A stretch of DNA of 64,000 nt, taken from the NCBI GenBank assembly GCA_041394285.1, contig JAWKIL010000001.1:682001-746000 (forward strand), given 5' to 3'. A program made the position numbers and the translations under genes. Positions 15,015 to 23,448 of this stretch are shown here, piece by piece (positions within the stretch are counted from its first letter, which is position 1; the number at the start of each line of letters is the position of its first letter). The notes under the pieces were generated by a model. That model saw nothing but the letters and a program-made list of their open reading frames with translations, did no database searches and was not told the DNA's origin. Source of the DNA: CADEDH01 sp041394285 (lineage in GTDB: Bacteria > Actinomycetota > Acidimicrobiia > Acidimicrobiales > SZUA-35).

Positions 15015-18000
15015 ATGCGGCTGCTGGTCACGATCGGCGACGACGACCGGCTGGTGGAGGCCGACCCCGGTGCCACCGTCGGCCACCTGCTCGACGCCCT
15101 GGGCGCCGAGCCCGGGTCGCGGCTGCGGGTGGCCCGTACCGGTCGGCAACTCGCCCCGGAACGGGCCCTGGCCGGGGCCGACCTCCGCTCGGGCGACACC
15201 CTCGGCGTGGCGCCGCCGGCCGCCGGCCTGGCGGCACGCCGCCCGGGCGGACACCGGGAGCTGCCCCCGGCCGCCGTCCTGCGCCTGCTGCGGGAGGGGA
15301 TGCCCGACACCGTGATCGAGCTGCCGTACGGCCGTACGTCGGTGGGACGGGATCCGGTCAACGACGTGGTGATCGACGACGAGGCCCTGTCCCGCCGCCA
15401 CGCCGTGATCGTGGTCGACGACACGTCGGTCACGGTGCTCGACGCCGGCTCCACCAACGGGGTGGTGGTAGGCGACGACGTGCGCCCTGGTGCCACCACG
15501 CTGGTGGCCGGGGCCCGGGCCCTGTTGGGCAACACCTGGATCGAGATCGAGCACCTGCAACGGCCCCGGGGTCTCGACGACGTGGCCGACAACCAGGTGG
15601 CGTTCAACCGTCCGCCCCGCCACCACCGCCCGGCCGAGCCGGCCCGCCTGGCCCTACCGGTCCCGCCCGGCCCGCCGCCCCGCAGCCGGCTGCCGCTGGT
15701 GGCGGCCCTGGTCCCCCTGGTGATGGCGGCGGCCCTCATCTACGCCCCGGTGTTGTTCGGGGGACGGCCCAACTACCTGTTCGGCGTGTTCACGGTGTTC
15801 TCCCCGATCATGGTGGTCGGCTCCTACCTGGAGAGCCGACGCTCGGGGCGCCTGCAGCACCGCGAAGACCTGGCCGCCTTCCGGTCGGCGCTGTTCGACG
15901 CCGAGCTCCGGCTGGAGGCGGCGGTTGCCGCCGAATGTGCCGAGCGGCTGCGGGCGGCCCCGGCGGTGGGGGAGCTGGGTCCCCTGGTCGACGATCTCAG
16001 CCCCCGGCTCTGGGAGCGGGGACCCGACGATCCCGACGCCCTCACCGTGCGGGTGGGCCTGGCCGACCAGCCCTCGCTCGCCGCCGTGCAGCGCCCCGAC
16101 CGGGGCGACCCGGGGCTGCGGGCCGAGGCCGACGCCGTGGCCCACCGGTTCGCAATGGCCCCCGGCGTGCCGGCCCTGGTCCACCTGGGGGCGGGCGGCC
16201 TGGGCATCTCGGGGCCGGTCGACCACGCCCTGCCCCTCGGGTTCTCCGTCGTGGCCCAGCTGGCCGCCCTGCACAGCCCGGCCGAGCTGGTGCTGGCCGC
16301 CCTGGTGCCGGCGGCCGACGCCCACCGGTGGGACTGGATGAAGTGGTTGCCCCACTGCCCGATCGATGTCGGGCCCCTGCCGGGCCCGTTGCTGGCCGCC
16401 ACCGAGGTGGAGTGCCGGCGGGTGCTGGCCGAGCTGAACTCGCTGATCGGGCAGCGTCTCGCCCTCCGCCTGCCGGCCGATGCGCCCCGCCCGCTGCCTC
16501 TGGTGGTCGTGGTGGTGGTGGAGGGGGTGCCGGTGGAGCAGCACGAGCTGACCCACCTGCTGGAGCACGGGCCGGCCGCCGGCGTCTACCCCCTGTGGAT
16601 GGCCGGCGCCACCCGACGGGTGCCCCGCCCCGTGGCCACCGTGGTGGACGTTGAGGTGGGGGCGGGGGAGCGGCCGGTCGCCACCGTCACCCCGCCGGCG
16701 GCGGTCGGGCGCCCGGTGGAGCCGGTGGCGGTGGAGGGCATCAGCGGGGCCGGAGCCGAGAGCCTGGCCCGCCGGCTGGCGCCCCTCACCGACGCTGCTT
16801 CCCAGGTGGCCCGGGCGGCCGAGATCCCGGCCCGGGTCGATCTGCCCGAGATCCTGGGCGATCCCGACATCCTCGACTCCCCGGCGGCGGTGGCGGCCCG
16901 CTGGGCCCGGCCCCACCGCTCCCTGGCCGCCCCGGTGGGTCGCATGGCCACCGAGGTGCTGGCGCTCGACATCCGCCGCGACGGTCCCCACTGCCTGGTG
17001 GCCGGCACCACCGGGGCGGGCAAGAGCGAGCTGCTCCAGACGTGGATCTCGTCGCTGGCCGCCACCCACGGCCCCCAGGCCGTCACCTTCCTCCTGGTCG
17101 ACTACAAGGGCGGCGCCGCCTTCAAGGATTGCAGCCGCCTGCCCCACGCCGTCGGCATGGTCACCGATCTCGACGCCGCCGGGGTGAACCGGGCCCTGCA
17201 GAGCCTGCGGGCCGAGCTCACCCGCCGGGAGCGGATCCTGCACGCCAACGACTGCGCCGATCTGACCGAGATGCTGGATCGGGGCCTTCCCGGGGCGCCG
17301 CCCAGCCTGCTGATCGTGGTCGACGAGTTCGCCGCCCTGGTCCAGGAGGTGCCGGAGTTCATCGAGGGGGTGGTGGGAGTGGCCCAGCGGGGCCGGAGCC
17401 TGGGACTGCACCTGGTGCTGGCCACCCAGCGCCCGGCCGGCGTGATCACGCCCCAGATCCGGGCCAACACCGACCTGCGCATCGCCCTGCGGGTGGCCGA
17501 CACCGAGGACTCCACCGACGTGATCGACGTGCCCGACGCCGCCCACATCGACCGGGCTCTACCGGGGCGGGCCATCGTGCGCATCGGCCCTCGGGACCGG
17601 GTGCCGTTCCAGACGGCATATGTGGGCGGGGTGTCGGGAGCTGGCGCCGATGGGCCCGCCGTGTCGCTGGCCCGTTTCCGCTTCGGCGCCGCCGAGCGCC
17701 TGGCCACCGGCCCGGCCCGCCCCGGCGCAGCGTCGGCGCCCGGCGACGCCGCCCGGGGGACGGGGCGCAGCGACCTGGAACGGCTGGTGGCCACGATCTC
17801 GGCCGCCCACCACGCCACCGGAGCACCGCCGCCCCGCCGACCGTGGCTCGAACCCCTCGCCCCCATCTGCGACCTGGAGGCGGTGCCGTTCGCTCCGTCG
17901 GGGCCTGACCACGAGGCGGTGGTGCTGGGCATGGCCGACCGGCCGGCGCATCAGGACCAGGTGGCGCTGGTCTTCGAGCCCGACGTCGAGGGCAGCCTCG

Positions 18001-19385
18001 GCATCGTCGGCACCGGCGGTGCCGGCAAGACGGTGGCGCTGCGCACCATCGCCGCCGCCGTGGCCCTGGGCCAGCCCCGGGCCGACCGGGTGCCGGTCGT
18101 CTACTGCCTCGACTTTGCCGGCCGGGGGTTGCGCCCCCTCGAAGCGCTGCCCCACGTGGGCTCGGTGGTGGGGGAGGACGACCCCGACCGGGTGCGCCGT
18201 CTGCTGGCCGACCTCGGTGCCCAGCTCGACGAGCGGGCCGAACGGTTCTCGGCCGTGGGGGCGGCGTCGCTGGCGGAGTACCGGGCCGCCCGCCCCGACG
18301 AGGAGATCCGCCGCACGTGGCTCCTGATCGACGGGTACCCCGCTTTCCACCAGGCCTACGAGCAACTGGAGGGGGAGCGATGGGTGACCCTGGTGCGGCG
18401 CCTGGCCGCCGAGGGCCGCCCGTTTGGCATCCACTTGGTGCTCACCGCCCCCCGCCGGGAGGCGATCTACACCACGATGGCCCGCACCATCGGTCGCTGG
18501 CTGGTGCTGCGCCAGACGAGCACCGAGGACTACCGGTCGCTGGAGGTGCCGCCGCTGCTCCACGCCGAGTCGCCACCGGGCCGGGCGGTGGAGCGGGGCG
18601 ACGAGGCCCAGGTGGCGATCCTGGGCGGGAGGCCCGGGGCCGAGGCCCAGCTCGACGCTCTGGCCCGGCTGGCTGGCCAGCTCCGGGACCGGGCGGTGCC
18701 CGATGCGCCGCCGGTGCGGCTGCTGCCGGCGACGGTGCACCGCCACGAGTTGGTCGGCGCCGACGCCGTCGGCCTGCGGGACCGTGACTTCACCCCCTGG
18801 CGGTGGCCGGAGCGGTCCCGGGTGTTCCTGGTGTCGGGCCCCCGCTTCTCGGGCCGGTCGAACGCGCTGCGGGCCATCGGGCTCGCCGCCGGGCCGGCGG
18901 TGTCGTCGGTGTGGTACCTGGCCAACAAGCCACCGACGTCCCCGTTGCCGGCGGGCTGGCGGCTGGCCGTCGGCTTCCTGGAGGCCGACGAGGCGGCCCA
19001 GGAGCTGCTGGCGCCGGCCGGGGGAGTGGGTGGAGGAGTGGGAGGCGAGCTCCCCGGCCCCCGGCTCGTGCTGGTGGACGACGCCAACACCCTGTACGAC
19101 AGCGGGGTGCCGGTCGACCGGCTGGCCGACGAGGCCGACGGCCGGCGGTGGTCGCTGGTCGCCGCCGTCGACGACACCTCGGCCCGCCGTTCGTCCTACG
19201 ATCCCCTGGCCCGGGTGCTCACCGCCGGCCGGACGGGGCTGCTGCTGCAGCCGGCCCCGGTGGACGACGCCGAGGTCTTCGGCACGGCCTTGCCCCGGGT
19301 CCGCAGCCATCAGTGGCCGGCGGGGCGGGGCTACCTGGTGAGCGGTGCTGCGCTCGAGATCGTCCAGGTGGCCCTCGCCCCGTAG
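15015..19385 (+). CDS. EccC/EssC-like FtsK-SpoIIIE ATPase with ubiquitin-like and FHA domains
   Basis: This 1456-residue protein has, in order, a ubiquitin/YukD-like N-terminal domain (about 1-75), an FHA domain (about 95-165, TSVGRDPVNDVVIDD and SRRHAVIV), two membrane spans (about 225-265) and ATPase 1 with Walker A GTTGAGKSE (Lys670) and Walker B LLIVVDEFAAL (Asp770-Glu771). ATPase 2 has GTGGAGKT (Lys1005). A third, degenerate ATPase has GPRFSGRSNA, with Arg1281 in place of the lysine. This is the architecture of type VII secretion motors (EccC, EssC). The WXG100 gene at 1021 supplies a candidate substrate. No EccB, EccD, EccE or mycosin gene is visible here, so the system is minimal or split. 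ATG at 15015 chosen because the ubiquitin-like fold begins immediately. Confidence 0.88.
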   Translation: MRLLVTIGDDDRLVEADPGATVGHLLDALGAEPGSRLRVARTGRQLAPERALAGADLRSGDTLGVAPPAAGLAARRPGGHRELPPAAVLRLLREGMPDTVIELPYGRTSVGRDPVNDVVIDDEALSRRHAVIVVDDTSVTVLDAGSTNGVVVGDDVRPGATTLVAGARALLGNTWIEIEHLQRPRGLDDVADNQVAFNRPPRHHRPAEPARLALPVPPGPPPRSRLPLVAALVPLVMAAALIYAPVLFGGRPNYLFGVFTVFSPIMVVGSYLESRRSGRLQHREDLAAFRSALFDAELRLEAAVAAECAERLRAAPAVGELGPLVDDLSPRLWERGPDDPDALTVRVGLADQPSLAAVQRPDRGDPGLRAEADAVAHRFAMAPGVPALVHLGAGGLGISGPVDHALPLGFSVVAQLAALHSPAELVLAALVPAADAHRWDWMKWLPHCPIDVGPLPGPLLAATEVECRRVLAELNSLIGQRLALRLPADAPRPLPLVVVVVVEGVPVEQHELTHLLEHGPAAGVYPLWMAGATRRVPRPVATVVDVEVGAGERPVATVTPPAAVGRPVEPVAVEGISGAGAESLARRLAPLTDAASQVARAAEIPARVDLPEILGDPDILDSPAAVAARWARPHRSLAAPVGRMATEVLALDIRRDGPHCLVAGTTGAGKSELLQTWISSLAATHGPQAVTFLLVDYKGGAAFKDCSRLPHAVGMVTDLDAAGVNRALQSLRAELTRRERILHANDCADLTEMLDRGLPGAPPSLLIVVDEFAALVQEVPEFIEGVVGVAQRGRSLGLHLVLATQRPAGVITPQIRANTDLRIALRVADTEDSTDVIDVPDAAHIDRALPGRAIVRIGPRDRVPFQTAYVGGVSGAGADGPAVSLARFRFGAAERLATGPARPGAASAPGDAARGTGRSDLERLVATISAAHHATGAPPPRRPWLEPLAPICDLEAVPFAPSGPDHEAVVLGMADRPAHQDQVALVFEPDVEGSLGIVGTGGAGKTVALRTIAAAVALGQPRADRVPVVYCLDFAGRGLRPLEALPHVGSVVGEDDPDRVRRLLADLGAQLDERAERFSAVGAASLAEYRAARPDEEIRRTWLLIDGYPAFHQAYEQLEGERWVTLVRRLAAEGRPFGIHLVLTAPRREAIYTTMARTIGRWLVLRQTSTEDYRSLEVPPLLHAESPPGRAVERGDEAQVAILGGRPGAEAQLDALARLAGQLRDRAVPDAPPVRLLPATVHRHELVGADAVGLRDRDFTPWRWPERSRVFLVSGPRFSGRSNALRAIGLAAGPAVSSVWYLANKPPTSPLPAGWRLAVGFLEADEAAQELLAPAGGVGGGVGGELPGPRLVLVDDANTLYDSGVPVDRLADEADGRRWSLVAAVDDTSARRSSYDPLARVLTAGRTGLLLQPAPVDDAEVFGTALPRVRSHQWPAGRGYLVSGAALEIVQVALAP

Positions 19386-19398
19386 CCCGGCGGCGGGG

Positions 19399-21480
19399 TC
19401 AGCCCTTCGCCGTCATCACCACCGCCATGCCGCCCGGCTCGGCCGGGAGAGACATGTCGGACGCCTCGCTCCCGGCCGGCTTCACCGTGGCCGGGGTGGT
19501 GGGAACCGTCGGCCGGGCCGCCGTGGGCGCCACCGGGGCGGTTCGTCCGGCGATGGTCGTGGACCGGGCGACCAGGTCAGCGGCCGGGATCCGGGCGGCC
19601 AGCTTGGTGGGGGAGCCGGCGATGGGGGACGTGGCGACGATCCCCAGGCGCTTGCGGGTGCTGGTGGTCGGTGCCGCCGCCCGCCGGGTGGTGCTGGTGG
19701 CGGCGAGTGACCGGAAGGTGGTGGCCGTCGCCTTGCGGGTCGTGATGGTGGCCCCGCTGGCCGACAGGGTCTGGCGGGTGGGGGTGGTGGTGGTCGTGGA
19801 GCGCCGGACCCTCGTGGTCGTCGTGGTCTCCACGATGTCCTCCGGCATCGTCTCCTCGGCCGACATCGTGTCGTCGGTGAGCGCCGGGTCCTCCGACGGC
19901 GTGTCGTCCATGGACGCCGTGTCCTCGGTGGGCATCGCATCCTCAGACGGTGTGTCCTCGTCGGGCATCGTGTCCTCCGACGGTGTGTCGTCCATGGGCA
20001 TGCTGTCGTCGGTGGGCATCGCATCCTCAGACGGTGTGTCCTCGTCGGGAATCGTGTCCTCGTCGGTGGGCATCGGGTCCTCGGTGGGCATGCCGTCCGT
20101 CGGCGCAGCGTCGTCCGTGCTCGGGGCCTCCTCGATCGGGTGCTCCACCATGGGCTGGGCCTCGGCCGTGGCCAGCAGCTCGGTCAGGCTGCCGCCGGTA
20201 CCCGACGGGTTGATGGCCAGGATGCCCAGGCCCAGCGGCTGGCCGGCCCCCTTCTCGAACGGCATCGAGCCGCCGAGCAGGATGTACAGCCGCCTCCCGT
20301 CGGGCGACGCTGCGGCCGCCACCGGCCTCGCCTCGTCCAGCAGGTCACCGGCCAGGGGCACGGAAGACACCCGGGTCAGCGAGGTCGTGCTGAAGACCTC
20401 GGCCAGCCCCGAGGAACGCTCGAGATTCCACAGGGCGCCGGCTGCGCCGGCGATGGCCATGGCCCGCGTGTGACGCATCATCGTGCCGTCAGGGGACCGC
20501 CAGAAGAGCTTGGGCGCCCGCTGCGGCTCGTTGTCGATGATCGTGCGGGGGGCCCGGGGATAGTTGTCCCGGATCTGGTACATGGAGTACTGGAAGGGAT
20601 CGCTGGCCGTCGCCGTGTCGCCCGCCAGGTGGACGAAGCGGTCGGTCTGGGCCCCGCCGCAGGCGTCCCGGCCCACGTACTGGTTGCCGTAGGCGGCCAC
20701 CATGTGCATCGGGGTCGCCGACGGGTCGATCACGAACAGCCCGCCGCCGACCATCGTCACCAGCACGTGTCCCCGGCCGGTGGCCACCACGCACACCGGC
20801 GTGGTGTCGGGCCGGTTGTCGGGCCCGAAGAACCCGGGGCTGGCCGGGTCGGTGGAGGACGGCGACTGGCACGGCTTGTTGCTCGGCGTGGTGCAGCGGA
20901 CCAGGTCGAGGGCCGCCCCGCCATCGAAGGCGAAGGAGTCGGTGATGGCGTCGTAGTTGATCCGCTCCACCCGTTTCGTCCCCTGGTTGGCCAGCACGAT
21001 GGCCGAGCCGTCGGCCAGCCACCGGGCCGACGACACGGGGCTGGCCTCGGAGGCGGCGGTCGTCAGCCGGCCCCGCCGGCTGGCCGAGGGCAGGATCAGC
21101 GCCTTGGGCTGATGGGTCTTGGCATCGAAGATGGCCACATGGCCGCTCTCGGCGAAGGCGACGGCCACGTGGCGGCCGTCAGGGCTGGCGTCGACGGTCT
21201 GCGGTCCCGACACCGCCAGGCCGGTGGTGTTGTTCGGGCCTGACAGGTCGAACAGGGCGGCCAGATCGATCACGTCCGCCTCGTTGCGAGGGCCGCTGCC
21301 GTCCTCCAGGGCCATGCCCGGGTAGACGAGCAACTCGTTCTCGGCTGCATCGGTGACCCATACCTCGTAGGCCTGGGTGGTCGTAGCTCGGGGCGTGGCC
21401 TCGGCCGGGCTGTCGACCGTGGCGGAGAACACGGTGAGAAGCCCAGCAGCAGCCAGAGCGCGCCAACGTCGTCGCGTCAT
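19399..21480 (-). CDS. Secreted beta-propeller protein with acidic repeat tail
   Basis: This 693-residue protein starts at an ATG eight bases after an AGGAG site. A signal peptide (RRRWRALAAAGLLTVFSATV, cleavage after PAEA likely) leads into a region with YVTN/WD-like propeller features (TVDASPDGRHVAVAF, ASPDGRRLYILLG) to about residue 450. Acidic repeats such as PSEDAMPTEDT follow (about 465-570), then a Thr/Arg/Ala-rich C-terminal segment (about 570-693). There is no sortase motif or C-terminal span. It ends 13 bases from the EccC-like gene stop on the opposite strand. Ligand unknown; wall association through the basic tail is speculation. Confidence 0.7.
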   Translation of the reverse strand: MTRRRWRALAAAGLLTVFSATVDSPAEATPRATTTQAYEVWVTDAAENELLVYPGMALEDGSGPRNEADVIDLAALFDLSGPNNTTGLAVSGPQTVDASPDGRHVAVAFAESGHVAIFDAKTHQPKALILPSASRRGRLTTAASEASPVSSARWLADGSAIVLANQGTKRVERINYDAITDSFAFDGGAALDLVRCTTPSNKPCQSPSSTDPASPGFFGPDNRPDTTPVCVVATGRGHVLVTMVGGGLFVIDPSATPMHMVAAYGNQYVGRDACGGAQTDRFVHLAGDTATASDPFQYSMYQIRDNYPRAPRTIIDNEPQRAPKLFWRSPDGTMMRHTRAMAIAGAAGALWNLERSSGLAEVFSTTSLTRVSSVPLAGDLLDEARPVAAAASPDGRRLYILLGGSMPFEKGAGQPLGLGILAINPSGTGGSLTELLATAEAQPMVEHPIEEAPSTDDAAPTDGMPTEDPMPTDEDTIPDEDTPSEDAMPTDDSMPMDDTPSEDTMPDEDTPSEDAMPTEDTASMDDTPSEDPALTDDTMSAEETMPEDIVETTTTTRVRRSTTTTTPTRQTLSASGATITTRKATATTFRSLAATSTTRRAAAPTTSTRKRLGIVATSPIAGSPTKLAARIPAADLVARSTTIAGRTAPVAPTAARPTVPTTPATVKPAGSEASDMSLPAEPGGMAVVMTAKG
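19925..20049 (-). repeat. Duplicated segment in acidic repeat coding region
   Basis: A 41-base sequence beginning TCGGTGGGCATCGCATCCTC occurs twice exactly, at 19925-19965 and 20009-20049 (84-base period), inside a longer array of degenerate units from about 19840 to 20110. It encodes the Asp/Glu/Met/Thr-rich tail of the propeller protein. Exact copies among degenerate ones suggest recent duplication. Confidence 0.75.
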
Positions 21481-21620
21481 GAGCTTGCTCCTGTTTTGTT
21501 TGGCGGGAACCAGCCGGCAACTCGCCCGGCGGGTGGGCAACCCTACCCAGGTGTCACGGTCTACGCACGTGCCGGGGTGTAAAAGAATCAGTGGCCGATC
21601 TCGCCCCCGAGAGGCCCCTG

Positions 21621-21655
21621 ACCAGGGCGGTTGCCCCTAGCAGCAGGGGGCTGGT
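21621..21655 (-). terminator. Hairpin terminator after the thioesterase gene
   Basis: Nested arms ACCAG (21621-21625) with CTGGT (21651-21655) and CCCCT (21634-21638) with AGGGG (21645-21649) form a two-part stem at the 3' end of the minus-strand thioesterase gene. The outer right arm touches the stop codon. No U-tract is seen. Confidence 0.5.
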
Positions 21656-22464
21656 TAGACCAGAAGGGCGAGCTGGCGGGTGGTGGCGACGAGCTTGCCG
21701 CTCTCGTCCCACAGGTCGCCATCCTCGCCCACGAAGGCGCCGTTGACCACGCGGGTGTGGAAGCGGCCCAGCACCCAGCCGGGCGACGGGAGCGCGAACA
21801 GGTGGGTGGTCAGCTGCAGGGTGGGCACGTGGCCCACCCGGCCCCGCTCCTCGAAGATCGACGGCGGCATCCCGTCGGAGAAGACGAGGGTGGCGGCCAC
21901 GTCGGGTGGGGTGCCGTCGGCCAGGCGGAGCCAGCCCACCAGCTCGCCGGTGCCGCTGGGCTCACCCACCACCCAGCCGGTGCCGGGAGCGAGCCGGAGG
22001 TCGAGGCTGCGGTGGAGCCGGATCTCTTCGCCCTCGACGTCGGCCAGGATCTCGTGGTGGTGGCACTGGTCCGGCGGGGCCACCGTCGGGGCGTCGACCG
22101 GGCCGGCCGGATGATCGGGGTCGCTGGTCGGCAGGTGGCCGAAGGTGGCGGTGGCCCGCACCCGCTCCAGGCCGTCCTGCAGCAGGCGGACCGAGGCCGT
22201 GCTCTGGCGCTTACCCAGGCGCACGGCCTCCACGTGGAGCTCGGCCGGGCCGAAGTGGGGGACGGCGAGGTAGGTGGCGGCGATGGCCACCGGATGGGGT
22301 TGGGGCACGACGGTGGCCATGGCCCCCGACACGAGGGCCAGCAGGTACCCGCCGTGGGGATTGCCCCGGACGTCCCAGCCCTCGGTGATGGTGGCCTCCA
22401 GCAGGCCTTCGCCCCGGGGCTCGAGCTGGAGGGCGGAGTGCAGGTTGACCGGGCCGCTCGTCAT
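21655..22464 (-). CDS. Thioesterase family protein (TesB-like double hotdog)
   Basis: This 269-residue protein resembles acyl-CoA thioesterases with two tandem hotdog folds. The segment GWDVRGNPHGGYLLALVSGA (about residues 30-49) is the first hotdog helix with its HGG turn; a second domain covers roughly 150-269 (LVGWLRLADG, then ALPSPGWVLGRFHTRVVN and DGDLWDESGKLVATTRQ). Such enzymes hydrolyse acyl-CoA. The ATG at 22464 (MTSGPVNL) is preferred because homologous folds begin soon after; an alternative GTG lies at 22503. The upstream gap carries the tandem repeat at 22508-22625. Confidence 0.82.
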   Translation of the reverse strand: MTSGPVNLHSALQLEPRGEGLLEATITEGWDVRGNPHGGYLLALVSGAMATVVPQPHPVAIAATYLAVPHFGPAELHVEAVRLGKRQSTASVRLLQDGLERVRATATFGHLPTSDPDHPAGPVDAPTVAPPDQCHHHEILADVEGEEIRLHRSLDLRLAPGTGWVVGEPSGTGELVGWLRLADGTPPDVAATLVFSDGMPPSIFEERGRVGHVPTLQLTTHLFALPSPGWVLGRFHTRVVNGAFVGEDGDLWDESGKLVATTRQLALLV

Positions 22465-22507
22465 CGGGCGCCGACCGTACCGGCCGACCCGGTCCGGCAC
22501 CAAACCC

Positions 22508-22625
22508 CGATCTGATGTCGGGGGGCGTCACCCGTGACGGTGGGCGGCATCAGATCGGGGGTCGGGCGATCTGATGTCGGGGGGCGTCACCCGTGACGGT
22601 GGGCGGCATCAGATCGGGGGTCGGG
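22508..22625. repeat. Two perfect tandem 59-bp units with internal dyad
   Basis: Units 22508-22566 and 22567-22625 are identical. Each starts CGATCTGATG and carries CATCAGATCG near its end, so each can fold into a hairpin with a 10-bp outer stem and a GC-rich core. The exonuclease III stop codon lies inside the second unit. An 18-base part of the element recurs with one change at 61822-61839, also at the 3' end of a minus-strand gene. Confidence 0.85.
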
Positions 22626-23448
22626 GGTCGGGCCAGGCCAGGTCCAGGACGAGAGGGGCGTGGTCCGAGGCCCCGGGAGTGGCCCGCTCGGCCGTGTCGA
22701 TCCACACGCCGACCGCCCGCTCCGCCACCGGGCCCGAGCACAGGGCCAGGTCGATCCGCAGGCCCCGGTTCCGTTCGAGCTGGCCCGGCCGGTGGCTCCA
22801 CCACGTGTAGACGCCCGGCCCAGGATGGTGGGCCCGGGTGACGTCGACCAGCCCCAGGTCGACCAGCGCGGTCACCGCCGCCCGCTCCGGCGGGCTGGCG
22901 TGGGTCAGGCGCCGCCACCGTACGGGGTCGTAGATGTCGGCGTCGGCCGGGGCCACGTTCACGTCACCGGCCAGCACCAGGGGCGTCGGCGGGGCCGGAT
23001 CGACGCCCAGATCCAGATCGGCGGCCACCGCCGCCCGCAGCCGCTCGAACCACACCAGCTTGAACAGGTAGTGGGGGTCGGTCAACGTCCGCCCGTTGGG
23101 GGCGTAGACCGACCAGCAGCGGATGCCGCCGCAGGTGGCGGCGATGGTGCGGGCCTCGTCGAACGGTGGACGGTTGACTCCGGGGAAGCCCCGCTGGACG
23201 CGGTCGAGGCCCACCCGGCTCAGCACGGCCACCCCGTTCCAGTGGTCCCGCCCGTGATGGGCCAGCTCGTAGCCCCGGGCGGCGGCAGCCGAGGGAAAGC
23301 CGATGGCGTCGAGGTGGCTGTCGGTGCCCTTGGTCTCCTGGAGGAGAGCGACGTCGGGCTCATGGCGGTCGAGCCAGTCGAGCACCCGGCCCTGGCGGGC
23401 CCGCAGCGAGTTCACGTTCCAGGACACCACCCGCACCCGGCCGATCAC
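22609..23448 (-). CDS. xth: Exodeoxyribonuclease III (AP endonuclease family)
   Basis: This 279-residue protein carries the ordered motifs of ExoIII/Ape1 nucleases: VVSWNVNSLRAR (about 6-17), LLQETK with the metal-binding Glu, GVAVLSR, SVYAPNG, LAGDVNVAP (Asp and Asn of the active site), RIDLALCS and the final SDHAPLVLDL with the catalytic His. It acts in base excision repair by cutting at abasic sites and trimming 3' ends. The GTG at 23448 forms a GTGA overlap with the stop of the upstream methyltransferase gene, so the two are probably co-translated; a start further upstream would sit inside that gene. Confidence 0.93.
   Translation of the reverse strand: MIGRVRVVSWNVNSLRARQGRVLDWLDRHEPDVALLQETKGTDSHLDAIGFPSAAAARGYELAHHGRDHWNGVAVLSRVGLDRVQRGFPGVNRPPFDEARTIAATCGGIRCWSVYAPNGRTLTDPHYLFKLVWFERLRAAVAADLDLGVDPAPPTPLVLAGDVNVAPADADIYDPVRWRRLTHASPPERAAVTALVDLGLVDVTRAHHPGPGVYTWWSHRPGQLERNRGLRIDLALCSGPVAERAVGVWIDTAERATPGASDHAPLVLDLAWPDPRPPI

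Noticed and set aside
15654..19310. Long minus-strand open frames across the EccC-like gene
   Set aside because: They mirror a gene with clear ATPase motifs and have His/Gly/Gln-rich shadow composition.
15015..19385. FtsK DNA translocase
   Set aside because: The FHA and ubiquitin-like domains, multiple ATPase modules and lack of a gamma domain fit a secretion motor.
22508..22625. CRISPR array
   Set aside because: Only two adjacent identical units with no spacers and internal dyad symmetry; no cas genes in the window.
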